Source: Aquimarina intermedia
Lineage (GTDB): Bacteria > Bacteroidota > Bacteroidia > Flavobacteriales > Flavobacteriaceae
Length of the DNA stretch: 64,000 bases
Direction: 5' to 3'
NCBI RefSeq assembly: GCF_008124785.1
Contig: NZ_VNHU01000006.1
Span: 178,747 to 242,746, forward strand
Made by a program: the position numbers and the translations under genes. Below are positions 56,171 through 64,000 of this stretch, piece after piece. How positions within the stretch are numbered: position 1 is the stretch's first letter; each line of letters begins with the position of its first letter. Below the pieces are notes generated by a model. That model was not told the origin of the DNA. It worked only from the letters and a program-made list of their open reading frames with translations, and did no database searches.

Positions 56171-57475
56171 ATGGAGAACACACCTTATTTTACCAATGAT
56201 ACTGTAGTTTTTGGAATCCTGATGCTTTGTTTAGGTCTGGTATTTTATACAACGTCACTCACCAGTACTTTTTGGAGATCATTTTATAGATATGTCCCTG
56301 CACTATTACTATGCTACCTTCTACCAGCTATATTTAATTCCGTTGGATTAATATCGCCAGAGTGGAGTGCGCTAGACGATAACGGAAACCTGATAGAAAA
56401 ATCCTCAAATGTGTATTATGTTGCAAGCCGGTATTTATTACCTGCTTCCCTAGTTCTGATGACCTTGAGCATTGACCTCAAAAGCGTCTTCAATTTGGGT
56501 CCGAAAGCCTTAATTATGTTTTTTACTGGGACAGTGGGTATTATAATTGGTGGTCCTATCGCAATTTTACTCATATCGCTCGTATCTCCTGATACATTGG
56601 GAGGCATTGGATTCGATGCAGTATGGCGAGGGCTCTCAACACTGGCCGGTAGTTGGATTGGTGGGGGAGCTAACCAAGCTGCCATGCTTGAAATTTACCA
56701 ATACAATCCCGATAAGTACGGAGGAATGGTATTGGTGGATATCGTTATAGCGAATATTTGGATGGCAATTATACTCATCGGCATTGATCGCAGTAAGGCC
56801 ATAGATAAGTGGCTTAAAGCTGATACCACGGCCATTGAAGCTTTAAAAAATAAAGTAGCTAATTATACGGCAAGTATTTCTAGAACACCTAGTCTTACAG
56901 ACTACATTATTATGCTATCAATAGCCTTTGTAGCAGTGGGACTTGCACATTGGGGAGCAGGAGGAATTTCTTCCTTCTTATCAGAAAACTTCTCAGTATT
57001 TAACGATAAGAGTTCGGCTCTATCCTCTTTTACTTCCACATTCTTTTGGATGATTACTATCGCTACCGCGATTGGCATTCTATTATCTTATACAAAAGTA
57101 AAACAATATGAAGGTGCGGGAGCAAGTAAGTTAGGAAGTATTTTTATCTATATTTTGGTAGCAACAATTGGTATGAAAATGGATCTGGGGATGATTTTTG
57201 AAAACCCTGGTCTTTTAGCCATAGGGCTTGTTTGGATGACTATTCATGCTGGGCTCTTAATTGGAATTGCAAAGTTAATAAAAGCCCCTTATTTCTTTCT
57301 GGCCGTTGGAAGCCAGGCAAATGTTGGCGGAGCAGCATCGGCACCGGTAGTGGCGGCTGCATTTCATCCTTCACTAGCAACAGTTGGTGTACTACTAGCA
57401 GTTTTTGGTTATGTAGTTGGAACCTATGGCGCAATTTTATGCACAATATTAATGGAAATTGCTGCAGTCGGTTAG
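56171..57475 (+). CDS. DUF819 family membrane protein
   Basis: 434 residues with about 11-12 membrane segments. Signatures of DUF819 (YjcL-like) are VASRYLLPASLVLMTLSIDLKSV, GSWIGGGANQAAMLEIYQYN and VGGAASAPVVAAAFHPSLATVGVLLAVFGYVVGTYGA. The internal repeat of GG/NQA motifs suggests a transporter with inverted halves. Substrate unknown. It follows the M61 peptidase by 19 bp, and a DUF4369 gene follows after 59 bp. Confidence 0.92.
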   Translation: MENTPYFTNDTVVFGILMLCLGLVFYTTSLTSTFWRSFYRYVPALLLCYLLPAIFNSVGLISPEWSALDDNGNLIEKSSNVYYVASRYLLPASLVLMTLSIDLKSVFNLGPKALIMFFTGTVGIIIGGPIAILLISLVSPDTLGGIGFDAVWRGLSTLAGSWIGGGANQAAMLEIYQYNPDKYGGMVLVDIVIANIWMAIILIGIDRSKAIDKWLKADTTAIEALKNKVANYTASISRTPSLTDYIIMLSIAFVAVGLAHWGAGGISSFLSENFSVFNDKSSALSSFTSTFFWMITIATAIGILLSYTKVKQYEGAGASKLGSIFIYILVATIGMKMDLGMIFENPGLLAIGLVWMTIHAGLLIGIAKLIKAPYFFLAVGSQANVGGAASAPVVAAAFHPSLATVGVLLAVFGYVVGTYGAILCTILMEIAAVG

Positions 57476-57534
57476 TATACTATTTCAAATTATAGCATCT
57501 TTGTCACAAGTTCAAATTAAACCAAATACCATCA

Positions 57535-58263
57535 ATGAAATACTATATTACTATTCTTACCATGTGTTGCTTACTTATAAGCTGTTCATCTCCTAAAAAA
57601 GGAAATGTTATAATTAATGGTACTATTAAAGGACTCAAAAAAGGAACCGTCTATTTACAGAAAGTTCAAGATACTATTCTTGTGAATGTTGACTCTGTAG
57701 TGGTAGAGGGAGATCCAACCTTTGTTATGTCTACGGATATTAAAGAACCAGAAGTAATGTATCTCTTTCTTGACAAGGAGGATGGGGTACCTTATAATGA
57801 CCGGTTGAATTTCTTTGCAGAACCAGGTGAAATAACGATTAACACCACTTTAATGGCGTTTGAAAAAGATGTTAAAATAAAGGGTGGGAAGAACGAAATG
57901 AAACTTCAGGAATTCAAAAAAATGAACCAACGTTTCAATGATCGTAACCTAAGGCTAATAAAGGAAAATTTTGAAGCGGGGAAACAAAATGATCAGGAAA
58001 AGCTCATGGAAAACGATGCTGCTTATAAGAAACTACTCAGACAAAAATACTTGTACACCATCAATTTTGCTGTGACCAACCGAAAGCTTGAAGTATCTCC
58101 TTATGTTACCCTCAATGAAATTTTTGACGCTAATTTAAACTTCCTTGATACTATTGCCAAAGCAATGAGTCCGAGAGTAAAAAAGTCGATGTATGGGAAG
58201 CAACTTATTCAATATATCGAAGATCGCAAAGCCCAGGAAGCGTATAGTGAGATTAAGGAATAA
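57535..58263 (+). CDS. DUF4369 domain lipoprotein
   Basis: 242 residues. Lipoprotein signal with LISC lipobox near residues 14-17, then a DUF4369 domain (about 25-125: VIINGTIKGLKKGTVYLQKVQDTILVNVDSVVV). The C-terminal half is helical and charged and lacks the thioredoxin domain that often follows DUF4369, so this is the short, non-redox form. It may bind a partner or scaffold at the outer membrane; the function is unknown. Last gene before the shared terminator with the tRNA. Confidence 0.88.
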   Translation: MKYYITILTMCCLLISCSSPKKGNVIINGTIKGLKKGTVYLQKVQDTILVNVDSVVVEGDPTFVMSTDIKEPEVMYLFLDKEDGVPYNDRLNFFAEPGEITINTTLMAFEKDVKIKGGKNEMKLQEFKKMNQRFNDRNLRLIKENFEAGKQNDQEKLMENDAAYKKLLRQKYLYTINFAVTNRKLEVSPYVTLNEIFDANLNFLDTIAKAMSPRVKKSMYGKQLIQYIEDRKAQEAYSEIKE

Positions 58264-58282
58264 GTGAGAAAAAATTAAATAA

Positions 58283-58316
58283 AAAACTCCAGATGAATCA
58301 TCTGGAGTTTTGCTTT
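58283..58316. terminator. Bidirectional terminator between the DUF4369 gene and tRNA-Thr
   Basis: A 12-bp stem (58283-58294 with 58300-58311), extendable by a G-C pair, with T-rich tails on both strands; ends the DUF4369 message and the tRNA transcript. Confidence 0.88.
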
Positions 58317-58320
58317 TAGA

Positions 58321-58393
58321 GCCGATGGAGGGACTCGAACCCACGACCTGCTGATTACAAATCAGCTGCTCTAGCCAGCTGAGCTACATCGGC
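58321..58393 (-). tRNA. tRNA-Thr (TGT anticodon)
   Basis: 73 nt. On the minus strand the acceptor arms GCCGATG/CATCGGC pair fully, the D stem is GCTC/GAGC, the anticodon arm GCTGA-TTTGTAA-TCAGC presents TGT (reads ACA, Thr), and the T arm GTGGG-TTCGAGT-CCCTC has one mismatch. The CCA end is not encoded, as usual in Bacteroidota. It has its own strong promoter at 58404-58434 and shares the terminator at 58283-58316. Confidence 0.97.
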
Positions 58394-58403
58394 AAAGCGG
58401 CTG

Positions 58404-58434
58404 CAAATATAATTTTTGATTTTATATTTGCAAA
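58404..58434 (-). promoter_or_regulatory. Promoter of tRNA-Thr (consensus Bacteroidota type)
   Basis: On the minus strand TTTG (58431-58434) is followed after exactly 19 nt by TATATTTG (58404-58411): both elements match TTTG-N19-TAnnTTTG fully. Transcription would start near 58397, a few bases before the mature tRNA. Confidence 0.85.
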
Positions 58435-58450
58435 TACTTTTTAAAAAAAA

Positions 58451-58717
58451 TTACAAAGAATTTACTTTTTCGATCAATTCAATCGCATTCTTTTCTAAAT
58501 CTTCGCGCACTGCTTTGAAATGAGCTGAATAATTCTCAACTTTTCTTTCGTTCACACGAACCATTAAATTATCAAACGTATTGATAGCATCAGTAATTAT
58601 TTCTTCTGATGCCTTCTTATCAGCTTCCGGGTTATGCACTTGCCATAAATATACAGCCTCAATTATATCACCCAAAACGTAATTAATATCTTTCTTAAGA
58701 TCTCTTTTATTTGCCAT
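58451..58717 (-). CDS. Conserved small helical protein, unknown function
   Basis: 88 residues, charged and mostly helical, no signal peptide: MANKRDLKKDINYVLGDIIE, then a coiled-coil-like half rich in Glu and Lys. I recognise similar small proteins in other flavobacteria next to the manA gene but know no function. It begins 34 bp after the manA stop on the same strand and may belong to that operon. A cytoplasmic location is likely. Confidence 0.75.
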   Translation of the reverse strand: MANKRDLKKDINYVLGDIIEAVYLWQVHNPEADKKASEEIITDAINTFDNLMVRVNERKVENYSAHFKAVREDLEKNAIELIEKVNSL

Positions 58718-58751
58718 TATATAAAATTTTATGCAAAACTACTCTTTTCAA

Positions 58752-59729
58752 TTAAATGTACACTTGTAAAACTTTCGAAAATTGCGCAGATAGCGTTAAT
58801 TCTTTTATCATTGCCGGAACTAATGCTGTTTGACCGGCTTTTAGTTTTATAGTGTTGCTTGTTGCTTTAATTTTAACTTCTCCTTCTACACACATATAAA
58901 TAACAAATGAATCCAAAGTTAAGTGAGAAAGCTGTTTTGTGTTTGTAACCTCAATCAATTCTGTTTTGAAATGAGGGCAATGAACTAATGGGACATTTGT
59001 ATTTGGTTGAGCAGTATACTCAACTTTAAATTTGTCGGTGCCAGCAAAATCAATAGCCTCTAATGCCTCCTGCTGATGTAGCTCCCGACTGTTACCCGAA
59101 TCATCCACACGATCCCAATCATATATACGATAAGTAATATCTGAGGTTTGCTGAATTTCAGCTAGTAAGACTCCAGCACCAATGGCATGGATAAGACCTG
59201 CATATACAAAAAAGACATCCCCTTTCTTAGCCGATTCATAATGTAAAATATCTTTGATAGTTTTTTGACTCACATGTCGTTGATATGAATTACTATCCAC
59301 TATCTGATTGAAGCCCACTATGATGTTAGATCCTTCATCAGCCTGAACCACGTACCACATTTCTGTCTTACCTAAAGAGTTATGCTTGACCTTAGCCACT
59401 TCATCCCCGGGATGCAATTGTACTGATAAATCTTCTTTAGCGTCTATAAACTTAATGAGCAAAGGAAACTTCTCACCAAAACGCTCAAGGTTCTTCTCGC
59501 CTAATAAGTCTGATGCAAAGAATTGTATAGCTTCAGACAATGATTTCCCCGCTAGCGGTCCGTTACTAATAATCGAACTCTCTCCTTCTACATCACTGAT
59601 CTCCCAACTTTCTCCTAATCTATTTGAAATAGATTTTTTGCCTAGCACTGTTCTGAGCTTACTACCTCCCCAAATTTTTTCTTTTAAAATTGGTTCAAAT
59701 TGAAGTATATATAACGGTGTTTTATTCAT
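58752..59729 (-). CDS. manA: Mannose-6-phosphate isomerase, class I (short form)
   Basis: 325 residues. Interconverts fructose-6-phosphate and mannose-6-phosphate for GDP-mannose and surface polysaccharide synthesis. The cupin core has EPILKEKIWGG at the start, the zinc-binding VQLHPGDEVA and KTEMWYVVQAD, and HAIGAGVLLAEIQQTSDITYRIYDWDR. This is the short class I form of Firmicutes and Bacteroidota. Its start overlaps the end of bcp by 8 bp. Confidence 0.92.
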   Translation of the reverse strand: MNKTPLYILQFEPILKEKIWGGSKLRTVLGKKSISNRLGESWEISDVEGESSIISNGPLAGKSLSEAIQFFASDLLGEKNLERFGEKFPLLIKFIDAKEDLSVQLHPGDEVAKVKHNSLGKTEMWYVVQADEGSNIIVGFNQIVDSNSYQRHVSQKTIKDILHYESAKKGDVFFVYAGLIHAIGAGVLLAEIQQTSDITYRIYDWDRVDDSGNSRELHQQEALEAIDFAGTDKFKVEYTAQPNTNVPLVHCPHFKTELIEVTNTKQLSHLTLDSFVIYMCVEGEVKIKATSNTIKLKAGQTALVPAMIKELTLSAQFSKVLQVYI

Positions 59730-60183
59730 TAACCAGTTCCTTTACTTTGGTAATCGCCATTTTAAAATGATGCGTAGCTTTGATACTATTAAATTTGAAT
59801 ACAAGAATACCATCTCGATTTACGACAAAGGTTTCACGACCCGGTAATAAACCCAGCATACGCGATTCAACACCAAAAAGTTCACGTAGCTCACCGTTTG
59901 AATCAGAAATAAACTGAAAAGGTAATTTGTATTTTGCTTTAAATCTTTGATGAGAACTGACTGAATCTCCACTTACCCCTATCACTTCTACTCCATACTC
60001 CTCAAATTCCTCGTAGTTATCTCTAAAATCACAAGCCTCCTTAGTGCAACCGGGTGTAAAATTCTTTGGATAAAAATAGATAACAAAGGGCTTGACACCT
60101 ATTAAGTCCTTACTATTTAACGCTTTTTCGCTATCATCTTTTCCCGTAAACTCAGGAATCTTATCTCCAATATTCAAACCCAT
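59722..60183 (-). CDS. bcp: Thioredoxin-dependent peroxiredoxin (Bcp family)
   Basis: 153 residues. Reduces peroxides. The peroxidatic Cys and the second Cys five residues on are both present (YPKNFTPGCTKEACDFRDNY, near residue 45-55), followed by SHQRFKAKYKLPFQFISD, the BCP/PrxQ signature. The start shares one base with the queD stop at 60183, and the end overlaps manA, so it sits within the idi-queD-bcp-manA overlap. Confidence 0.93.
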   Translation of the reverse strand: MGLNIGDKIPEFTGKDDSEKALNSKDLIGVKPFVIYFYPKNFTPGCTKEACDFRDNYEEFEEYGVEVIGVSGDSVSSHQRFKAKYKLPFQFISDSNGELRELFGVESRMLGLLPGRETFVVNRDGILVFKFNSIKATHHFKMAITKVKELVNE

Positions 60184-60593
60184 TATTCTCCTTTGTAAAT
60201 AACAAAATTACGTGGCGTCTCATATAATGTAATTTCAATGTCAAACTTTGCCGGTAATTTATTTCTTAATTTTCTCCAAATAACCACTGCAATATTCTCT
60301 ACGGTAGGGTTTAATTCTTTAAACTCTGGTACCTCTTCGTTGAGATTTTTGTGATCTAAAGGATCTTCCACTTCTGTACGAATGTAATCTTTCAAAATTT
60401 TCAGATCAATCAGATACCCTGTCTCTGTATCAATTTCCCCACTTACCGCAACAATTAGCTCATAGTTATGTCCATGATAATGCGGATTACTGCACTTGCC
60501 AAAAATTTCTTTATTTTTTTGGTCACTCCAGTCTTTTCTGTACAGCCGGTGCGCTGCATTAAAATGTGCGGTTCTACATGCTGTTATTTTCAT
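60183..60593 (-). CDS. queD: 6-carboxytetrahydropterin synthase family protein
   Basis: 136 residues. Tunnelling-fold enzyme. Zinc ligands are in HFNAAHRL (about 10-17) and PHYHGHNYEL (about 39-48); catalytic Cys is in FGKCSNPH and the Asp-His pair in DPLDHKNLN. Forms 6-carboxy-tetrahydropterin from dihydroneopterin triphosphate, used for queuosine. 6-pyruvoyltetrahydropterin synthase activity is the alternative. Its start overlaps the idi stop by 4 bp. Confidence 0.92.
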   Translation of the reverse strand: MKITACRTAHFNAAHRLYRKDWSDQKNKEIFGKCSNPHYHGHNYELIVAVSGEIDTETGYLIDLKILKDYIRTEVEDPLDHKNLNEEVPEFKELNPTVENIAVVIWRKLRNKLPAKFDIEITLYETPRNFVIYKGE

Positions 60594-61108
60594 AAGGCAA
60601 TATGCGAATAAAACTTGTCAAAAATAATTTTAAACCAAGCAGTATAATGATCCGGGCGCTGTTCGATATCATTACGAACATCCTCTATAGACATCCATTT
60701 CCATGCAGCCACTTCATCAGGATTAATGGTAGGTTGATCTTCAAAAGTTCCTACAAGAATATGATCAAACTCATGTTCTGTCAATCCATTATCAAAAGGG
60801 GCTTTATAAATAAAAGAAATAGTTTCTTTTAAATCTGTAGTAAATCCCATTTCTTCCTGTAGTCTACGTCTACCCGCGGCTATATTTGTTTCACCTTCTC
60901 GCTGATGGCTACAACAGGTGTTGGTCCAAAGTCCGGGAGAATGATATTTACGCAAAGCTCGTTGCTGAAGCATCAGTTCGTTCTTTTTATTCAAAATAAA
61001 TACAGAAAAAGCACGATGCAGTTTTGCTTTTTGGTGAGCCTCCATTTTTGGCATCAAACCGATTTGCTCATCTTGTTCATTAACTAAAATAACCTTTTCT
61101 TCTTCCAT
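60590..61108 (-). CDS. idi: Isopentenyl-diphosphate delta-isomerase, type I
   Basis: 172 residues from the ATG at 61108 (an in-frame ATG at 61126 would add six). Interconverts isopentenyl and dimethylallyl diphosphate for isoprenoids. Nudix-fold with the catalytic Cys in WTNTCCSHQREGE (about 62-74), the Glu-rich RRRLQEEMGF segment and HEFDHILVG with the conserved Glu. It heads the idi-queD-bcp-manA overlap; the first three genes overlap by 4, 1 and 8 bp down to manA. Confidence 0.93.
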   Translation of the reverse strand: MEEEKVILVNEQDEQIGLMPKMEAHQKAKLHRAFSVFILNKKNELMLQQRALRKYHSPGLWTNTCCSHQREGETNIAAGRRRLQEEMGFTTDLKETISFIYKAPFDNGLTEHEFDHILVGTFEDQPTINPDEVAAWKWMSIEDVRNDIEQRPDHYTAWFKIIFDKFYSHIAL

Positions 61109-61381
61109 GCGATTGTATTGTGTCAAAATTACAAAATCGCATTACCAAATCATAATCCAATAGCCACAAGACCTGTTATAATATTCCCATACCAAAAAAC
61201 ATCATAATAAATATAGAATACATAATAAGAAGGAAGCTTCACTCTAAATTCACCTTTTTAACATATTTTATCCTCCCATAAGATTTGAGGCGGTAGTCTT
61301 AGAAATAATAGTTAGCTTAAAACTCAGCGCATAAAATATGTAGCTGTTAAAAAATAGTTTACGTTTGGTTTCGACCTATTT

Positions 61382-62617
61382 TTAGAATATAGAATATCCA
61401 AAAATTATCGATAAAGTTTTATAATCCGAGGTCCAAAAAACATAATTATCTAAAATCTCTCTGCTTGTCTGATACCTAATCTCTAAAACATATTTGTTAT
61501 TAAGATTATAACCAATTCCCAAAGCTAAGTTGTCACGACCTTTCACATCTAAAGAATTCAATTTGGACCCATCGGATCTTTTATATTCGAGTGACGAATT
61601 TGAATCTATATCAAAAATATAAGAGGCATTGACAAAAACTTTAGAATTGTTACTAATAAAAAAATAGTGTCGTAAGCTTATAGGAATTTCAATAAACTTA
61701 TAATCAACTTCTGAAATAAGTTTTCCTCCGGATAGATTATTTACATCGGTCGTTTTTTCGGCTTTAAAACTTCGATAAGTAGGTTCAATGGAAATAGCCC
61801 ATTTGTTCTTGTTAAAGGGTAAGATAAATTCAGCTTCTATTCCAAAACCGAAACCCAATTTGTTTCCAAAATCCGTATCTGTATTTCTAGCACTAGAGTT
61901 TGTGCTAGAATTTTGTATCGTTAACGAGGAATTGCTCAATCTAGGCCTAAGCGTTAAGTTAAAATGGTTCTTCTTGTGTTTCTCTATATAATTTCTAAAA
62001 TCCGGATTAATACATTCATTATACTGAACAAAAAATTTAATTAATTCCTTTTTATTATACTTTAAGTTTTCAACCTTGTTAATTGTAATTGTCGAGCATT
62101 TTAAATTATTCCATAATTGCTGTCTAAATCTATTGTTACTTCCTACTTGATCACGAGAAACTTTATACTTTTTATAAATCAATTGCTCAACTTTACTATT
62201 GTCTATGTTATAAAAATACTTTCTAAAACTTCCATTTTCATATAAATACAAATTAGCTTTACCTTCAACCAGTATTTTCAAAAAAAGTTGCTCTTCATTG
62301 AAACTTGGATTTTTATCATAACTAAGATTAATAAGTTTATCACTTGATCTGTCTATTTGTACCACCTCTCTAGAATACTTAGAGACACCGTAAATTCCAA
62401 ATTCTTTAACTAATCCAAGACGTCCCGTTTCTATTTTACTTTCTTCGGAAATTTTGTAGTCAAAAGTATCAGGATTATTTTTCCAATCAGAATTCTTAAT
62501 AAGGCAATCAAACTTTTGTCCGGAATTGTTGATATAATATCCTTTTTCAAAAGAGATTTGAGAATAACAATTGATACTTAAAATTGACACAAATAAAAAG
62601 AGTAAGTGATTTTTCAT
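61382..62617 (-). CDS. Outer-membrane beta-barrel protein with signal peptide
   Basis: 411 residues. Signal peptide ends near CYSQ (residue 20). An N-terminal soluble part (about 21-210) begins with KGYYINNSGQKFDCLIKNSDWKNNP, and a C-terminal barrel (about 215-411) has alternating strands and aromatic ends (IEAEFILPFNKNKWAISIEPTY, ISLRHYFFISNNSKVFVNASY, IIFGYSIF). It resembles small flavobacterial porin-like proteins, not a known transporter. It is monocistronic, with 816 bp free on its 5' side and 273 bp on its 3' side. Function unknown. Confidence 0.82.
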   Translation of the reverse strand: MKNHLLFLFVSILSINCYSQISFEKGYYINNSGQKFDCLIKNSDWKNNPDTFDYKISEESKIETGRLGLVKEFGIYGVSKYSREVVQIDRSSDKLINLSYDKNPSFNEEQLFLKILVEGKANLYLYENGSFRKYFYNIDNSKVEQLIYKKYKVSRDQVGSNNRFRQQLWNNLKCSTITINKVENLKYNKKELIKFFVQYNECINPDFRNYIEKHKKNHFNLTLRPRLSNSSLTIQNSSTNSSARNTDTDFGNKLGFGFGIEAEFILPFNKNKWAISIEPTYRSFKAEKTTDVNNLSGGKLISEVDYKFIEIPISLRHYFFISNNSKVFVNASYIFDIDSNSSLEYKRSDGSKLNSLDVKGRDNLALGIGYNLNNKYVLEIRYQTSREILDNYVFWTSDYKTLSIIFGYSIF

Positions 62618-63086
62618 AAGGTTATAAGATTTGTTGTATTGGTTGAGAAAAATTATAAATGTTGTTTTAATCTGAGAATGTATTGTTTTATTAAAATCTG
62701 GAAAAATTTCTAATTAGCAACACAGATTTATTAAGAATTATTTAACATCTGTCAAATGTAAACAATTCACTTAAACTTCCAAAAAAAAAGCGAAATTGAC
62801 AAACTAATAAAGCTAGACTGTATAAGTAAAAGAGAACATAAAAATTCCTGCATATCATTTTGTGACAGCTTGCTAATCAATAAATTCTAACAAAAAATTA
62901 TCATACAGTTAGGCTAACTCTGCTTTGATTCTCAGATAGTTACTTTGGCTAGTATTCGGACTTTTAAACCATTGATAACCAAATCAAATCCTGACGATAC
63001 ATTCGTGCTGCATATTCATTTAGATTTTGATAAGAAATACTGCAAATTCGCGGTTGTAATTTTACAATAGTTATTCTATTACCATA

Positions 63087-63240
63087 ATCTTCTAAAAACT
63101 TTCTATATCATTTTTTTTTGATTGTACTCTGCACACAAACGATTTCCCTTTATAGCTTAAACATGCACTGATGACTGGTTTAGTTGATCGTATTAAAATC
63201 ATTAAGTAAGAAAGGATGATATAGAAAGTTTTCAAAAGAT
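63087..63240. repeat. Inverted repeat pair bounding a 104-bp segment
   Basis: 63087-63111 is the reverse complement of 63216-63240 at 23 of 25 positions, including a perfect core of 17 (ATGATATAGAAAGTTTT). Both arms read the same codons (GAT ATA GAA AGT TTT) in frames that leave the segment. A start codon lies inside, at 63200-63202. Confidence 0.6.
63092..63202 (-). pseudogene. Short open frame inside the inverted repeats, possibly a decayed gene
   Basis: 36 codons from the ATG at 63202 to a TAG at 63092-63094, reading SACLSYKGKSFVCRVQS in the middle and NDIESF at the end. The stop falls in the left repeat arm; shifting by one base there opens 42 more codons (EDYGNRITIVKLQPRICSIS and on) to 62964. 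I recognise no family. It could be a frameshifted small gene or chance. Confidence 0.35.
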
Positions 63241-63433
63241 AGATGGTGTTACTATCTGGCAAACCGCTTCACTTAATAAAAATGAATAACAAAAACCTTA
63301 TAAAAATAGCGGTGAGCCTAGAACTTAAAATTTCTAACGATTAATTTTTATTGTTGTATGAAGGAAGAAAAAGAATCAATTATGCAGATCCAGTAGAGAC
63401 TAGTTAAACTATAAATCTAGAATTTAATATCTC

Positions 63434-64000
63434 TTAAAAGAAACGAGGGGTTAACATTCTGTTATATTTTCTAAAGAGTTCAAAGCGTAAAAACACTTCA
63501 TAACTCCCATCACTGAATTGTGTATTACCCAACTCGGTAGTCTCTTTATCATAGGCGAAACCTAACATCATTGCATCCGAGATCTGAAAGCCTACCAGTC
63601 CGCTTACCGCAGCACTCCAACGATATGCAGCTCCCAAGGTTACACGCTCATATAATAAAAAGCTAGCCGATACATCAACCTGTAAGGGTGCTCCAAAGAC
63701 TATTTTGGATAATACCGCTGGTTTAAACTTAAGATCATCACTTAAATCAAACGTATGACCGGCAATGATATAATAATTAATACGTTCCTTAGCCAAAAAA
63801 CTTATGCCTTCGCTATCACTGGAAATATTACTCTCGTCAAAATGTTCGGTCTCTAATAAATTTGGCGTACTTACACCTAAATAGAAGCGATCCGTATGGT
63901 AATACACTCCCAATCCAACATTAGGACTAAACTTATTATCTATATCAGTACCAAATAATGGATCTCCCGTATTATATTTATTAAGCTCCTGTAAATTAAT
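63434..64000 (-). CDS. PorP/SprF family type IX secretion membrane protein, 5' end off window
   Basis: 189 codons up to the right edge without a start. Reading in from the edge: DPLFGTDIDNKFSPNVGLGV, then YYHTDRFYLGVSTPNLLET, which are signatures of PorP/SprF outer-membrane proteins that accompany gliding and type IX-secreted adhesins, and a barrel to a C-terminal RMLTPRFF. The N-terminal part is outside. In relatives this gene usually follows a large SprB-like adhesin gene on the same strand, which would lie beyond 64000. Confidence 0.9.
   Translation of the reverse strand: MNLQELNKYNTGDPLFGTDIDNKFSPNVGLGVYYHTDRFYLGVSTPNLLETEHFDESNISSDSEGISFLAKERINYYIIAGHTFDLSDDLKFKPAVLSKIVFGAPLQVDVSASFLLYERVTLGAAYRWSAAVSGLVGFQISDAMMLGFAYDKETTELGNTQFSDGSYEVFLRFELFRKYNRMLTPRFF

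Larger units (their letters stand above)
62618..63433. other. 816-bp stretch without a recognisable intact gene
   Basis: AT-rich. It holds the promoter region of the barrel protein gene at its left, a frame of 42 codons on the minus strand ending at 62964 (ICSISYQNLNEYAARMYRQD among them), the inverted repeat pair at 63087-63240 and the 36-codon frame inside it. Nothing else is visible; it may be a decayed gene. Confidence 0.75.

Noticed and set aside
63282..63344. 20-codon frame with an ATG on the plus strand
   Set aside because: Too short, no ribosome-binding or family evidence, and it overlaps the tail frame of the inverted repeat.

Overview
The window is chromosomal DNA from a marine-type member of the Flavobacteriaceae (Bacteroidota). 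The evidence is its AT-rich composition, two CarboxypepD_reg-type TonB-dependent outer-membrane receptors, a PorP/SprF type IX secretion protein, leucine dehydrogenase, DUF3276 and DUF4369 proteins, a long Bacteroidota-type NusB, and promoters of the TTTG-N19-TAnnTTTG kind. I cannot fix the genus. There is no rRNA operon, CRISPR array, intact prophage or intact insertion sequence. Most genes are core metabolism or envelope genes in short operons separated by clear hairpin terminators.

Layout. 1-3471 (minus): a DUF4856 lipoprotein, an imelysin-like lipoprotein and an HTTM membrane protein cut by the left edge, a probable envelope or iron-related cluster. 3630-6702 (minus): haem-binding-domain protein, HMG-CoA lyase, LysE exporter, pyrD. 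6819-9698: TonB-dependent receptor. 9817-11091: pepT. 11170-14139 (minus): yajC, DUF1573 lipoprotein, nusB, leucine dehydrogenase. 14280-22309: ABC exporter, DUF3276 protein, M14 peptidase, Mpo1-like protein, thioredoxin-like protein, a secreted protein of unknown role and a cyclophilin-FKBP fusion. 22476-24683: recQ, divergent from the kdsD-tatC-AhpD-like-lptB operon (24913-27877), which links LPS sugar synthesis, Tat export and LPS transport. 28047-32693: pssA, lnt, ABC-F ATPase. 32736-36876: accessory, partly decayed stretch with a shortened methyltransferase-like gene, a broken PAS gene, an orphan ABC ATPase, a REP-like element, a solute:sodium symporter and a CoA-binding protein.

37293-45293: second TonB-dependent receptor, fabH, aarF with its TetR partner, htpG. 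45366-53452: S9 peptidase, lipoprotein, small cluster with DoxX-like and AlkB proteins, AraC regulator, S1/P1 nuclease, and an alpha/beta hydrolase that has lost its catalytic serine. 53475-58263: HAD phosphatase, M61 peptidase, DUF819 permease, DUF4369 lipoprotein. 58321-58393: tRNA-Thr. 58451-61108 (minus): a small protein, then the tightly overlapping idi-queD-bcp-manA run. 61382-64000: an outer-membrane barrel protein, an 816-bp stretch without a clear gene, and a porP/sprF gene cut by the right edge.

The least ordinary signals are non-coding or decayed: an inverted-repeat-bounded 104-bp segment at 63087-63240 with a start codon inside and different reading frames on each side; a structured, terminator-ended candidate small RNA at 37048-37140; a perfect LacI/PurR-type operator at 50561-50578; a sigma-54-like element with TGTCAG repeats before htpG; a PAS pseudogene; and the Ser-to-Gly hydrolase. 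I found no convincing new multi-gene defence or biosynthetic system.
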